In this document: positions 25,482 through 36,206 of the stretch, in pieces
Numbering within the stretch: the first letter of the stretch is position 1
Layout of the letters: every line of letters starts with the position of its first letter
NCBI GenBank assembly: GCA_030581615.1
Contig: JAKTTT010000015.1
Span: forward strand, 124,001-188,000
From: Alloascoidea africana
Taxonomy: Eukaryota > Ascomycota > Alloascoideomycetes > Alloascoideales > Alloascoideaceae
Direction of reading: 5' to 3'
Length of the DNA stretch: 64,000 nucleotides
Notes under the pieces: generated by a model
The model's input: only the letters and a program-made list of their open reading frames with translations
Database searches by the model: none
Told to the model about the DNA's origin: nothing
Program-made: the position numbers and the translations under genes

Positions 25482-26915
25482 ATGGTTGATGTCCACTCCA
25501 ACTCCTACGACACGGGTACTGTCGGATACCTCACCGTCTCAACATGTATGGTTTTCATCATGATTCCTGGTCTGGGATTTCTTTATTCGGGCCTCGCACG
25601 TCGTAAATCAGCTTTATCCATGATTTGGTCATGTTTAATGGCTGGAATCGTTGCCATGTTCTTTTGGTATTTTTGGGGTTATTCTCTAGCTTTTTCTTCA
25701 ACTGCAACAAATGGTTACATTGGGAATTTGGATTCGTTTGGTCTTAAAAATGTTCTTGGAACTGAGGATGCTGCCTATCCAGAACTATTATTTTCTGCTT
25801 ATCAGGGCATGTTTTGTGCTGTTACAATGGCAATTATCGCTGGTGCTGTGGCAGAACGTGGTAGATTGTTACCCATGATGGTGTTTTTGTTCCTTTGGGG
25901 AACTCTTGTCTATTCTCCTATAGCTTGTTGGGTATGGAATTCAAATGGTTGGGCCTATAAATGGGGGGTACTCGACTTTGCCGGTGGTGGCCCCGTTGAA
26001 ATTGGCTCCGGTTTTGCTGCCTTTGCCTATTCAATCGTCCTTGGAAGAAGAAAAGAACAACTATTGGTCAACTTTAGACCTCATAATGTCTCCATGGTTA
26101 CTCTAGGTACCGCTCTACTATGGTTTGGTTGGTTGGGTTTCAACGGTGGTAGTGCCTTGGGTGCCAATCTAAGAGCTGTTTACGCCGTTTGGAATTCAAA
26201 TCTTACCGCTGCCTTTGGTGCAATGACATGGTGTTTACTCGATTATAGAATGGAGAGAAAATGGTCCACCGTTGCTGTCTGTTCTGGCGCCATTTCCGGC
26301 CTTGTCGCCGCTACTCCTGCTTCTGGTAATATTACTCTTTACGGCTCCATTGTTTTGGGAATTACCGCAGGTTGCGTTTGTAACTTTGCCACCAAAATCA
26401 AATATTTACTACGTGTTGATGATTCTCTCGATGTGTTGGCAGAGCACGGTATCGCCGGTGTTGTTGGTCTAATATTCAATGCTCTATTTGGTGCTGACTG
26501 GGTCGTGGGTCTCGACGGTGCAACAGAGCATGAAGGTGGATGGATCTCCCATAACTATAAACAAATGTACAAACAGATTTGTTATACCCTGGCCTGTTGT
26601 GGCTATGTGTTTGTCGTCAGTTTACTGATTGCATTTGTTGTTGATAAGATTCCAGGTCTTCAATTCAGAGCCACTGAAGAGGCTGAGGCTCTTGGTATGG
26701 ACGAAGACCAAATTGGTGAATTTGCCTACGATTACGTTGAAGTTAGACGTGACTTTTTATCATGGGGCGTTAACAATAACACTCTGGAAGGAACAAGTGT
26801 TGCTCATAGCCAACACGAGGAACCCGTTGTTACAAAGACGAGTGGTAGTGGTGAAAGTGGCGCACAGAGTTCATTAAACGAAAAGACGGTTCAAGAAAGT
26901 CCAAAACAGGATTAA
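25482..26915 (+). CDS. ammonium transporter, Mep1/Mep3 type
   Basis: 477 aa, a full-length Amt/Mep/Rh family channel with eleven membrane spans; it begins outside with a short N-terminus (YLTVSTCMVFIMIPGLGFLY). Family motifs are GLARRKSALSMIW, TMAIIAGAVAERGRL, DFAGGGPVEIGSG and WFGWLGFNGGSALGAN. The first pore His of the twin-His pair is replaced by Glu173, and the second is kept as His322 in AEHGIAGVVG. Fungal Mep1 and Mep3 carry Glu at this site while Mep2 keeps His, so this should be the high-capacity transport type rather than the Mep2 sensor. The cytosolic tail (from about 400) is Ser/Glu-rich. Nitrogen catabolite control is likely by family and by GATA motifs upstream. No intron. Confidence 0.93.
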   Translation: MVDVHSNSYDTGTVGYLTVSTCMVFIMIPGLGFLYSGLARRKSALSMIWSCLMAGIVAMFFWYFWGYSLAFSSTATNGYIGNLDSFGLKNVLGTEDAAYPELLFSAYQGMFCAVTMAIIAGAVAERGRLLPMMVFLFLWGTLVYSPIACWVWNSNGWAYKWGVLDFAGGGPVEIGSGFAAFAYSIVLGRRKEQLLVNFRPHNVSMVTLGTALLWFGWLGFNGGSALGANLRAVYAVWNSNLTAAFGAMTWCLLDYRMERKWSTVAVCSGAISGLVAATPASGNITLYGSIVLGITAGCVCNFATKIKYLLRVDDSLDVLAEHGIAGVVGLIFNALFGADWVVGLDGATEHEGGWISHNYKQMYKQICYTLACCGYVFVVSLLIAFVVDKIPGLQFRATEEAEALGMDEDQIGEFAYDYVEVRRDFLSWGVNNNTLEGTSVAHSQHEEPVVTKTSGSGESGAQSSLNEKTVQESPKQD

Positions 26916-27632
26916 AAAAGTGAGAAAAACTGAAAAACAAGAACAAAAATGAAAATGAAAATGAAAATGAAAATGTAAAATGAAAATGAGAGAGAAGGAA
27001 TAAAAATTTAGAAAGGGGTTTCTAGAATGCATGTTAGACCTAGAAAAAAAGTCTACTACTACTTCTGTCACAATCATTATTCATCTCATTTTTGCATTCT
27101 TCATTCTGTTTCATTTCGTTTCGTTTAATTTCGGTTTTTTTGTTATTTTTTTTTTTTGTGATTGTGATTGTGTTCTTTCATTTTGTTTCTCGTCTTCTAA
27201 TTTGTTTATCTTTTGTCTTTTCATGATACTTTTGTTAATGGCCCTAATTTTTTATCCAAAAAAAAAAAGGACAGGATTCTATATAATCTATTATAGTATG
27301 GATGGTTGCCTTAGAACAACAACAACAACAACAAACTAGTTTGATTTTCTTTGTTTCTGGCATAGCTTTTTTTAAAAAAAGAAAAAGTTACAAGTAGAAT
27401 GTCTATATTATAGAGAAAAAAAAAAAGAGTTTAAAAAGAAATAATTCAAAAATTCTAAAAAAAACTAACATTGTAAAATGTAAAATTTTTAAAATGTGCT
27501 GGCAAAATCTTATGGATTCTTCTTTACACTTCTATTTCACGCCCTTCCCCCTCTCTATATCCGGGTAACCCCATCTCATGTCGAGAGTTTTCGACTTGTG
27601 TGTCCTTTTATTCCACAAACAGAGACACAATA
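26916..27632. other. AT-rich intergenic region with simple repeats
   Basis: 717 bp between the MEP gene and the next plus-strand gene. It contains an (AAAATG)n hexamer repeat at about 26947-26985, an (AAC)n run at 27317-27336 and many homopolymer runs. It includes the MEP 3' end and the promoter of the secreted-protein gene; no ORF or RNA gene is supported. Confidence 0.5.
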
Positions 27633-28283
27633 ATGATTCTACAACTTGTCTATCTTTTATTAATCTGTTGTTGTTCTCTTGTTCAATGCATATCAAGAGG
27701 CACTGAAAATGACAATTTGGATCCACTCTCACGACCTTCCCCTTTTGGTAAAACTTGGGCACTTTCGTGTCCTAAGGGTCTTCTCGGAGTTGTATATCCC
27801 TATCCAACAAATGGTGGCGATAATAAACGACTAACTCCAGCTTCATTGAAACTTTCAAAATTCAAATCGATTGGTGAATTGTTGGATGGTTTACATACAA
27901 TCGAAACGGATGAAGCCCGATTGGCATTAAAGTATTTACGGGATGGTCAAGCACCAAGTTATACCCAACATCTTTTCAACCCTGAGGATTTTTGTTCAGA
28001 AACGATTTACGCTGCTTTATACCAATGTTTATATCAACCTGCTCTTATGCCACAGACTGCACTTATCGAGGATATATTGAGTACAGCATTCCAAATGCAT
28101 GATTTCTTGTACAATAGTGATGGTGAAGATAGTCCAGGACCTCTCGATGATAGTGAAACTGATGATGATGATGATGATGATTATTGGTCATCGGATGATG
28201 AAATTGAAGCTAAAGTGGATCAAATTAGAAATAGGGATAGGATTTGGGATGCTCAATTTCATTTCCCATTTAATGAGTTGTAG
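27633..28283 (+). CDS. secreted acidic protein of unknown function
   Basis: 216 aa. The start at 27633 is the first ATG and gives a clean signal peptide (MILQLVYLLLICCCSLVQCI); the frame upstream has no ATG. After cleavage the mature protein has a folded-looking middle: SRPSPFGKTWALSCPKGLLG, then a segment with SIGELLDGLHTIETDEARLA, and Cys residues near 61, 131 and 142 by the sequence read here. It ends in a very acidic tail with Asp runs (SETDDDDDDDYWSSDDE). There is no transmembrane or GPI tail, so it is probably secreted or periplasmic/vacuolar. I do not recognise a family. Coding character is supported by the signal peptide, the absence of low complexity in the middle and a start in an A-rich context. 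Confidence 0.6.
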   Translation: MILQLVYLLLICCCSLVQCISRGTENDNLDPLSRPSPFGKTWALSCPKGLLGVVYPYPTNGGDNKRLTPASLKLSKFKSIGELLDGLHTIETDEARLALKYLRDGQAPSYTQHLFNPEDFCSETIYAALYQCLYQPALMPQTALIEDILSTAFQMHDFLYNSDGEDSPGPLDDSETDDDDDDDYWSSDDEIEAKVDQIRNRDRIWDAQFHFPFNEL

Positions 28284-31200
28284 GTTTTGTTGTTGACAAG
28301 AAAGCTTATAATCGGCTTAATGATCTTTGGAAAAGTTTTTGTTTTTTTGATCGGGTCGGGTTTTCAAATGCTGAGAAAAAAACAATTAATTGTGTTTAAT
28401 GTTGTTGATTTTTGTTTGGACAATACTGGTAGTTTTTAATAGTGGTGTTTTGGGGGTTTGAATTTCTATCCTGAAAACATCAGAAAAGTAATTACAATAT
28501 TCTCAGTAGTCGTTTGTTAAATGATTATGATTTGTAATATGCATATATAGTAAATCATCAAGAAAAAAAAACGGTAAGCAAAAAAAAAACACTTTTAAAT
28601 CCAAAAAACTCGGGAAGTGTCAATTTTGTACCAGCAAGTCAATTCATTCTTGTTTTAATCTAGAGCCTTTTTTTTCTTCTGTTTTGTTTCCAACTTGTCT
28701 ACACTCATCATGTATTAACTAGTGAAAAAACCAATAATTGGATGCACTATTGCTATTACTACATGTGTGCTTTGTACAATGGTGATATTCTAATCCCAAT
28801 TCCAAACCTGAACCCAATGAAAAACACATACACCCGAGTGTAAACATTTATCTTCTTTTTAAACCAATCAAAAAAAAAAAAAAATACATTAATGCTTGAT
28901 AAAGTTGTTACAGCTTTGACTTGTTAATAATCTTGGTTACTATTTGTCGACCGACACAGTCTATCAAATTGAGAAAGTGAAGAAAAAATGATGAATAGTT
29001 GTTTAGTACTTTCTGGTTCAACGCAAACCCAAACCCCTCCATTATTACGATTCCTAAGCAGTTCTAGAATCTTGAAAATTTCTTATTTTTGATAATCACA
29101 ACTCATCATACATGGTTTTTTTGGCACATGCGAAAAACCTATCATAAAGTTCATAATGTGTATCCTAGACAGGTATAGTTCCACAAAACCAATATGCTGC
29201 GATTGACGAAAGCAACCTTACTAAATACATATCTAGGGAAAAAAAAAAACTAATTGTTTTATTTGAATCACGTGTAAAAGAGATTCATCTTTGAATCTTA
29301 ACTTCTGGTTTAGAAATCGTGATCTAAAAGTCATCTGTGAAATTTGACGAGTAGGCTACGCCTCATTCAAAAAAAGTATGACGTTTCAGTAATGATCTTT
29401 GAAAAAAAAAAAAAGGACTTTAGATGTTGATCTAAAAACCCATAATTGAACAATAATGGATTTAGATCTTATCTGACGCCTTTTTGTCAAGACAATTTAC
29501 AATTGCGTTAATTTTCGAATATATAGAAGTCGACTTGTCAATTTCACTGAGGATTTAGTTTAGTATTACCAGAAATGAGACTTTCAAATTCCCGGAATTC
29601 AAATTTCTCATACCTGAAATCAGAAAGCTGGATTGAAGATTTACCAACCTGAATTATTGATGATCTTGTGGACAAACTCCATGTTGACCTGTCGATTACA
29701 AGAGTGGAGGCTTTTTTTTTTTGAGTATCAAAGAGAGAGGCGCATCCTAATGAGTATCATCAAGTTCAATTTTAGTAGTTCTAAACTATTATGACTTGAT
29801 CAACTGGATTTACAGTCCTTTCACAAGTCAGAGAATTCATACCAGTGAGATCCTCGACTATCAGTAAATTCTAGAGATTGTAGCAATTCTGTTGTTGCAG
29901 TAAATACCCAGTCAGAAAGTTAATTACATTTGGAGCAACTGATATTGAGCATTTCCCACATGGATATTGTTCATCGTTGTCATGTTTACTGAAAATTGGA
30001 TACGTTGTTCAACATGGTTTGTTAATCATAAAACCAATCATCAAAGGTAAATATAGCAAAATGTTTGATACGTTTGAAGAATTCTAAAAGATAAGAAAAA
30101 AGAAAAAGCTCACAAAAAAAAAAGGATTTCGTTGATACCAGAGTGAGAAAGGAGAAAAAGCTTTTTCATCCTAGTTCTGGGAAATTTAAAAGGAATAATA
30201 GTAGAAAAAACCACAGTAGTTTTTGTAGTATTCTCTAGACGAATTGTGTTTTAGAGAATGAGGTTCTTGACCAAAAATACAAGTTTCCTTGATCGGGCCT
30301 CATTGGCTCTCTCGTACCACACTCTACTCAAAGCAGAAACCCACAATACGTAAAAATGTGGTATTTTCTTGATCTTCTTCAGGTTCATTTCGCAAGAACA
30401 AACTCCGATTCAACTACCCCAACGATTGTAAGAATGTTACATCACAATTTTGAAATTGCAAACTTTCTTTTATAGATGCAGCAATACAGTTAGCACTGTT
30501 GGTTGGGAAAATTGAAGATAACTACTTTATTGTTTTTACGGTTTTCTGAAGAAAATAAACAACAGTATATTCAAATAGGACGGACACTTCGGGATTCTTG
30601 TGGGGGGGAGAAACAATCTGAAGTCCTCTAATTGATATCTTTTCATCTCACAGATGATAAACAAAACATCAAAAGGTAAATAGTTATTTTACTCAGTTGT
30701 CTTTCCAGTACAATCGATAAGCAGCACCATTTAGATATTCCTTGGACATTATTTTTCGGAATAAACAATCTCTGCGTGGACCATGACCTAAACAACTTTT
30801 TTTTTTGGCCTTACAGCTATCAACGCTTGGCTTTTGCAGAGGAAGATACATACATTTTTTTTGTTTGCAATTAATTGGCTTGGAGTTGACAGCGACATAT
30901 AGTTAATGCGGGGATTTAATCCAGCCATTTTGGAACACTAACACCAACTTGCAAAATTTTTAAACAGGGACAAACAGCAGTAGCCCAGTTCGGACACAAG
31001 GCAAGTAACTACTACACTAACTAATCCATTTATGTGATCTACTACTCTCCAGATGTTTTGAATGAGGGTTAATCCCATTCATAAAAGAAAAACAAAAATA
31101 ATTAATCAGATGTCTGTTTATTATATTGTATTGTCATTGAAATCGAAATTGTACTGTGTGTTTGATGACCTCATACTTTGAGCCGCCTTTGCACCAAGTC

Positions 31201-32071
31201 GTGATCATGATATGAGAGCTCGTTAGTGGTTCCCTTGGATCAAAGATTTTTAACTCATACATTGTCTCTCATTCTCTCATTCTGTTATTATTATTCAGAT
31301 GAGACAAGGTATCCACTCGGTTGCACCTTTTTTGTTGATGCCACTCACAAATGATTTACTGTTCTCCTCTTACGTGTAACATGCCAAACTGCCTGTGCTC
31401 CTCGTGAATGGCTCTGGCCAGCTTAGAAAGAAAAACGGATGCGAGCGCGAAACTTAGATTGGGCCCCATCTGCAGGTACATTTTGCTTTCATTCCCGCCC
31501 GGTAGAGTTGGCCAACCAAATCCCGCGAAGCGTAAAAATAAACTATAATGCATGCATACGAGGGTCGGAGTATTTTCCCTCTCAAAGTCGAGAGTTCTCA
31601 GTTGTCTAGAGCTGATCAAAGTTTTCGCCGGTGGGTCAGAGATGGAACCGCAAATTCTAGATCAGAGCTCTTCTCATTCGGTGTTACCCACTGCCTATTT
31701 GGCACTCGGATGCACATGAAAGGGACCACCAAGGACTTGCGGGTCTGTGGATGAGGCGGATTTACTGTAGCTTCTTTAGTATGTGACTTTGCTATATACT
31801 TAATTAACCTCACCCATATTTTGCGAAAAAAACAAAAGTACAAATGATCATTCCAACTTTATAAAACGCAATATAACCATATCCTCTCCCTCTCCTGCGA
31901 TCTTTCTCTTCTTTCTTTCCCTTCTGTGAGAGATCGCTATCACTAAGTTCGCTTTTTGCTCTTTCCAACACGCTCGCTAAAATATCTGATTTACAGTCAT
32001 TCTTTCGAGAGAGTATTACGATACTATAAAAAAAAAATTCTACAAAAAGTTATAACGATAAGAAAATAAAC
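28284..32071. other. 3.8-kb gene-free AT-rich region
   Basis: No frame here looks coding: stops are dense on both strands over 28284-31350. From 31350 to 31850 GC is a little higher, with short chance frames, and this part probably belongs to the promoter of the mannoprotein gene at 32072. There are many A/T homopolymers, a CDEI-like ATCACGTG at 29267-29274 next to a GATTCA/TGAATC inverted repeat, and no tRNA, snRNA or repeat arms that I could recognise. It could be decayed DNA, a noncoding RNA locus or a centromere; the sequence alone does not decide. Confidence 0.5.
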
Positions 32072-32524
32072 ATGAAGTTTTTTACACCAATTATTACAAC
32101 ACTCTTTGCTGTGCTCAGCGTTGTGGCTGCTGAACCAACAACAAGTACAACCTCGACCATTTTCCGTACAGTAACAGTGTCAAAATCATCTACAACAACT
32201 GTTTCCTCCTCAGCATCCTTGTCTTCAGCAGATGGAATTCTGGCTCTGGCGAAAAGCTCAGCTACTGTCTCAAATGCTACCAGCTCCGCTAGCTCTTCAT
32301 CTGCCACTCACAATACCACCACCACCCATTCCACCAGCAAGACCACCCAAACGAGCTCTTCGGATAGCCTTACCAGCGTCAGCAAATCCGCCACTTCTAA
32401 AGCTTCTCTTTCCTCTTCATCCAACGCGACAGAAAGCTCAAAAGGTGGCGCTGTTGGAATGAACACTGCTTCAAATGGTGTTCTCACCTCTATGGTTGTT
32501 TTCCTATGCTACCTTTTGGCCTAG
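32072..32524 (+). CDS. Ser/Thr-rich GPI-anchored mannoprotein
   Basis: 150 aa. Signal peptide MKFFTPIITTLFAVLSVVAA (residues 1-20). The mature part is more than half Ser/Thr, with N-glycosylation sequons (NAT, NTT, NAT) and short TST/SSS repeats, and it ends in a hydrophobic segment (GVLTSMVVFLCYLLA) with NTASNG upstream as candidate omega region. This is the architecture of small covalently linked yeast wall proteins; no enzymatic domain is present. The leader is long, AT-rich and CT-rich (31880-31950), as for strongly expressed genes. The specific family is not recognised. Confidence 0.75.
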   Translation: MKFFTPIITTLFAVLSVVAAEPTTSTTSTIFRTVTVSKSSTTTVSSSASLSSADGILALAKSSATVSNATSSASSSSATHNTTTTHSTSKTTQTSSSDSLTSVSKSATSKASLSSSSNATESSKGGAVGMNTASNGVLTSMVVFLCYLLA

Positions 32525-33319
32525 ATGTTTGACGCCATAATTCTATCTTCTGACGTTCTTCTGCTCGAGGTATCTATTAACTTCTAAAGATACCCATAAA
32601 AGTTGTTAATATTTTGTTGACATTCTGAACTATCTTCTTTTCTCTTTTTTCTTTTGCGTTTCTAATTTTTTTAGTTTGATGATGGGATGAATGTTTCTTA
32701 ACAGTTTTTCTCTTCAAAAATGTTTACTTTTTTTTTTTTTTTTTACTTCTGTGCACTAAAAATTAAAACTGTGATAAATAGATTTTTGTACTTCTTGAAA
32801 GCACTCTACTTCTAGATGTTGCTCTTTTCAGGATGCATAGCGCTTTTACTTTCCGGTTTTCTTTATTGTACAGATCAATGTTTTTGTTTTTGTCCTAATG
32901 ATTGTAACCTTTACTCGTTTTTGTTTCTGTTTGCTTCTTTCTTTCTTATTCTTTTTTTTTGTCTTAGTCTTTTAATTCTAAATTGTACTATTGTTAACTA
33001 AAAGTTGTATGTTCATATTCTAATAATTCTTCCAACTCATTTTCTTTTTTATATAACTTTGGAAAATGTAAATATATGTGATTGTAGGTCCTACTGGTTT
33101 TCGACCTAATGAGGAATTACTTTATCGTGTTTTCAAAGAATAAACAAGTTCATTTTTCAGTGTAACTATTGGCATATGCTATTTCTGTTTTTGCACAAAA
33201 CAAACTGGTAGGGAAATGGGCGTTTGGATGTACAAGCTCACACCAAACGCGTCGCGTAACTGGATGAAAAAAACAAGAAAACTGGCCTTTTTCCATCCCT
33301 AGAGCGTCGACTATTCAAA
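32525..33319. other. T-rich 3' region and CTF4 promoter
   Basis: 795 bp of T-rich DNA (plus strand) after the mannoprotein stop, with poly(T) runs at 32729-32744 and 32951-32960. The last 150 bp become mixed and contain two ACGCGT-like motifs (33247-33252 is AACGCGTCG), the MCB type often found at replication genes, just ahead of CTF4. The MCB link is an inference. Confidence 0.4.
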
Positions 33320-36004
33320 ATGCAAATGAGCCGGCCCTCGGATTCTCGGGTGCTACAATCAAGCAAAGGATTTATACATCTTTCCACACCCCGCGATAAT
33401 AGTGTTTTCCTTGCAACCAGCCAGAATGGGCTTGTTTTCAAGTTTTCAGATAACTTTCTGTCGACCCCTCAAAGAATAGAAAATGTAGATGAGGACAATG
33501 TGCCCTACTGTGTGGCTTCATCTGACAAGCATTTCGCATATTGTACAGATGATGGAGAGGTGAACGTTTATAAATCCGACACAAGCGAAAGCTTAGGCAC
33601 AGCTCTAAGAAAAACTCTTGCTATACGAGAAGTCGAGTTCAGTTCAACGGGTGAGTGGATTGCAGCTGCTTGCGATGAAAACACAGTTCAAATAGTGAAC
33701 GTCAACGATATTTTGAAGAGCATCACTATTGAGCATCCTTCTTCAGTGAACCATGTCTCATTCAATCCTAAAGAGTCTATTCTCGCGACTTCCATGGCTA
33801 ATGGAAGCCTTCGGTTTTACATGATTGATCAAGAAAATCAAAAGGCACAGCTTCTCGAGAATATGGACGACATCTTGCCAAAGGTAAATAAAACAGATTT
33901 TATGGTCAATGCATTTATGGACGAGAGCACCGATAATGATGGATTGTTCACGTCGAGCAAGCTAGTCTGGCACCCAGATGGAGATCTATTTGCGATACCT
34001 TCAAGCACACATGATCTGATGGTCTTCTCTCGTTCAAATTATGGTCAGCTATACACTCTTGCAAATGGGCATCGCGGTCCAATTTCTGGTCACGGCTGGT
34101 CGCCTGATGGTAAAAAATATGCTTCCATGTCTTTTGGTGATAATGTATTGAGCATCTGGGACATTGCCAAACGAAAAGTTTCTACTCGTTTTACATGTGA
34201 CAGCGGCGTGTCTCTAATATGGGCAAAGAATAATGAAACAGTTTATGTTGGAACCAAAAATGGGGCTATTCTAACTTATGAGCTTGACAAGCAAGAAGTA
34301 GACGATGAACTGGATGGATTGGACATGGATGTAGATATGGATCTGGACGGAACAGATGGCAAACACAAACCCAAAAGGCCTAGTCTTTTCGTTGACAATG
34401 AAGCCGAATCATCAGATGACGATAATGCGGAACTGGGTACTCATGAAGCTGACATTTTAGATCAGGACGACAGTGGAGATGAAAAAGAAGCAAAGCCTAA
34501 AGAGAATGGGAAAATAACCAAGCCGAAAAAGACATCGAACGAAAGTGATGACGATATAGGCGATGATGTAGATAAAGCGCCAACTGATGATGACGATGAT
34601 GATCTACTAGGAAACCCTAATGAAGACGATCCAGGTTTATATGATTGGATTGAAGACGACAATAATGGGGGTTACGTCCCAGACCTTTCAAAAAGGAAGC
34701 ATGATGAAATTGATGATCTTTTGGAGCAAGGTGCCCAAAAGTACCGACGTACAAATAACGTAACCGCAAGGGCTCTACATGAAACTTTTCAACCGGGGTC
34801 TACTCCCTGGAAGGATAATAGGCGATACCTCAACATGAATTCCGTGGGGTATGTGTGGTCCGTTAACCAAGAAGACCACTATACAGTTACTGTTAGCTTT
34901 TTCGATCGAGGATTGCATCGAGAATACCATTTTCAAGAATATAGCGGATTCACCATGGCATCATTATCTGATAATGCCTGTTTGTTCGCGTGTTCAGGAG
35001 ACAAAGACTCCGATCCTACTCTAATGTACCGGAGACATGAAGGGGTCAGTGATAACTGGGAAGTGGTTTTCAATGGTGATGAGATCTTATCAATAGCGTT
35101 GACCGGCAGATTCGCAGTCGCTTGCACCAAAAAAGGTTATGTCTACACATATGACATTTATGGGACACCATTGTCTGTGACTCGCAATTCTCAAAACAAA
35201 ATTGTCTCTTGTTGTGCTTATAACGATATTCTTTTCACTGTTCGAACAACACCGAATGCTGATTTGATATACCAGCTGGAAAACTGCTTCACCGGCTTGA
35301 TATACCAGAAAAACGATGTGATGGACTTGGCTCAACCAGATGGAAAGCTTAAATCAATCTTTTTCTCACAATATGGTGATCCATGTGTTTATGGTTCTGA
35401 TGGCGTCTTACTGGTTTTGACCCACTGGAGGCGTCCTTTACAGGCTCGTTGGGTTCCATTGCTCGACACGAAAAACATGAAAGAACGAAAGGGAAAAGAG
35501 GAATCATATTGGCCATTAGGCTTCAGTGGTGACAAATTCAATTGTATAATCACAAAAGGCATAGAGCAATATCCAGTTATACCACTACCCATCCCCACAG
35601 AGTTTGACATTCAAATCCCCATCCCCACTGTCGTTAATTCTAACGCAGATAATGAATCAAGACAAGAACTGGAGGAACAGTATGTCAGAAATGCCATTAC
35701 GACGGGACTCATAGAAGCCCTGGAAAAATCTCAAGACATTGAGCAAAATGAAAACATAGATCAAGAGGAGCTGCAAGAAGAACTGGAAGAGAAAAGGTTT
35801 GCAACAGATAAAATCCTATTGCGACTTATTCAATTCAGTTGTTCAGATGGAAAATCGGACAAAACATTGGGCCTGGTTCAACTACTTAATACAGACAAGG
35901 CTCTAGAGGCCGCTGGCAAGATTGCACTGAGGTACGAAATGACTAGAGTTGTTGAAAAGATTAACAATATAAGAGAAGAAGCATTGGAGAATGGTGAGGC
36001 TTGA
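33320..36004 (+). CDS. CTF4: Ctf4/AND-1 replisome hub protein
   Basis: 894 aa (S. cerevisiae Ctf4 is 927). N-terminal WD40 propeller (about 1-330: VEFSSTGEWIAAACDENTVQ, GHGWSPDGKKYASMSFGDNV), then a long acidic linker (about 335-450, Asp/Glu runs), then the SepB/Ctf4 propeller domain starting around YLNMNSVGYVWSVNQEDHYT and SFFDRGLHREYHFQEYSGFT, then a helical C-terminus (LEAAGKIALRYEMTRVVEKI). Ctf4 trimerises and links CMG helicase to Pol alpha-primase and to cohesion factors at the fork. Two starts (33320 and 33326) are possible; the first is used. An MCB-like ACGCGT lies about 70 bp upstream, fitting G1/S expression. No intron. Confidence 0.93.
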   Translation: MQMSRPSDSRVLQSSKGFIHLSTPRDNSVFLATSQNGLVFKFSDNFLSTPQRIENVDEDNVPYCVASSDKHFAYCTDDGEVNVYKSDTSESLGTALRKTLAIREVEFSSTGEWIAAACDENTVQIVNVNDILKSITIEHPSSVNHVSFNPKESILATSMANGSLRFYMIDQENQKAQLLENMDDILPKVNKTDFMVNAFMDESTDNDGLFTSSKLVWHPDGDLFAIPSSTHDLMVFSRSNYGQLYTLANGHRGPISGHGWSPDGKKYASMSFGDNVLSIWDIAKRKVSTRFTCDSGVSLIWAKNNETVYVGTKNGAILTYELDKQEVDDELDGLDMDVDMDLDGTDGKHKPKRPSLFVDNEAESSDDDNAELGTHEADILDQDDSGDEKEAKPKENGKITKPKKTSNESDDDIGDDVDKAPTDDDDDDLLGNPNEDDPGLYDWIEDDNNGGYVPDLSKRKHDEIDDLLEQGAQKYRRTNNVTARALHETFQPGSTPWKDNRRYLNMNSVGYVWSVNQEDHYTVTVSFFDRGLHREYHFQEYSGFTMASLSDNACLFACSGDKDSDPTLMYRRHEGVSDNWEVVFNGDEILSIALTGRFAVACTKKGYVYTYDIYGTPLSVTRNSQNKIVSCCAYNDILFTVRTTPNADLIYQLENCFTGLIYQKNDVMDLAQPDGKLKSIFFSQYGDPCVYGSDGVLLVLTHWRRPLQARWVPLLDTKNMKERKGKEESYWPLGFSGDKFNCIITKGIEQYPVIPLPIPTEFDIQIPIPTVVNSNADNESRQELEEQYVRNAITTGLIEALEKSQDIEQNENIDQEELQEELEEKRFATDKILLRLIQFSCSDGKSDKTLGLVQLLNTDKALEAAGKIALRYEMTRVVEKINNIREEALENGEA

Positions 36005-36206
36005 ACACTTTTGTTGTTTAGTAGTATATCAAATATATGCCCTTTCCAATTTAATACAAATAAATACAGCGTCCCCACAAAGATTGAAGAGGATGCTATG
36101 AACATGGTAGAGATGCAATTATTGTTCTATGTGTATTCTACGGGCTCCGTAAAATATTAGCCTCAAAACCCCCATATCTGAAACTAGTTGTCATTTTTGT
36201 CATTAT

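Noticed and set aside
29267-29274. CDEI-like ATCACGTG as evidence for a point centromere.
   Set aside because: The 8-mer is a common bHLH site (also at 54338-54345 in front of SEC72), and no CDEIII-like CCGAA element follows at the right distance.
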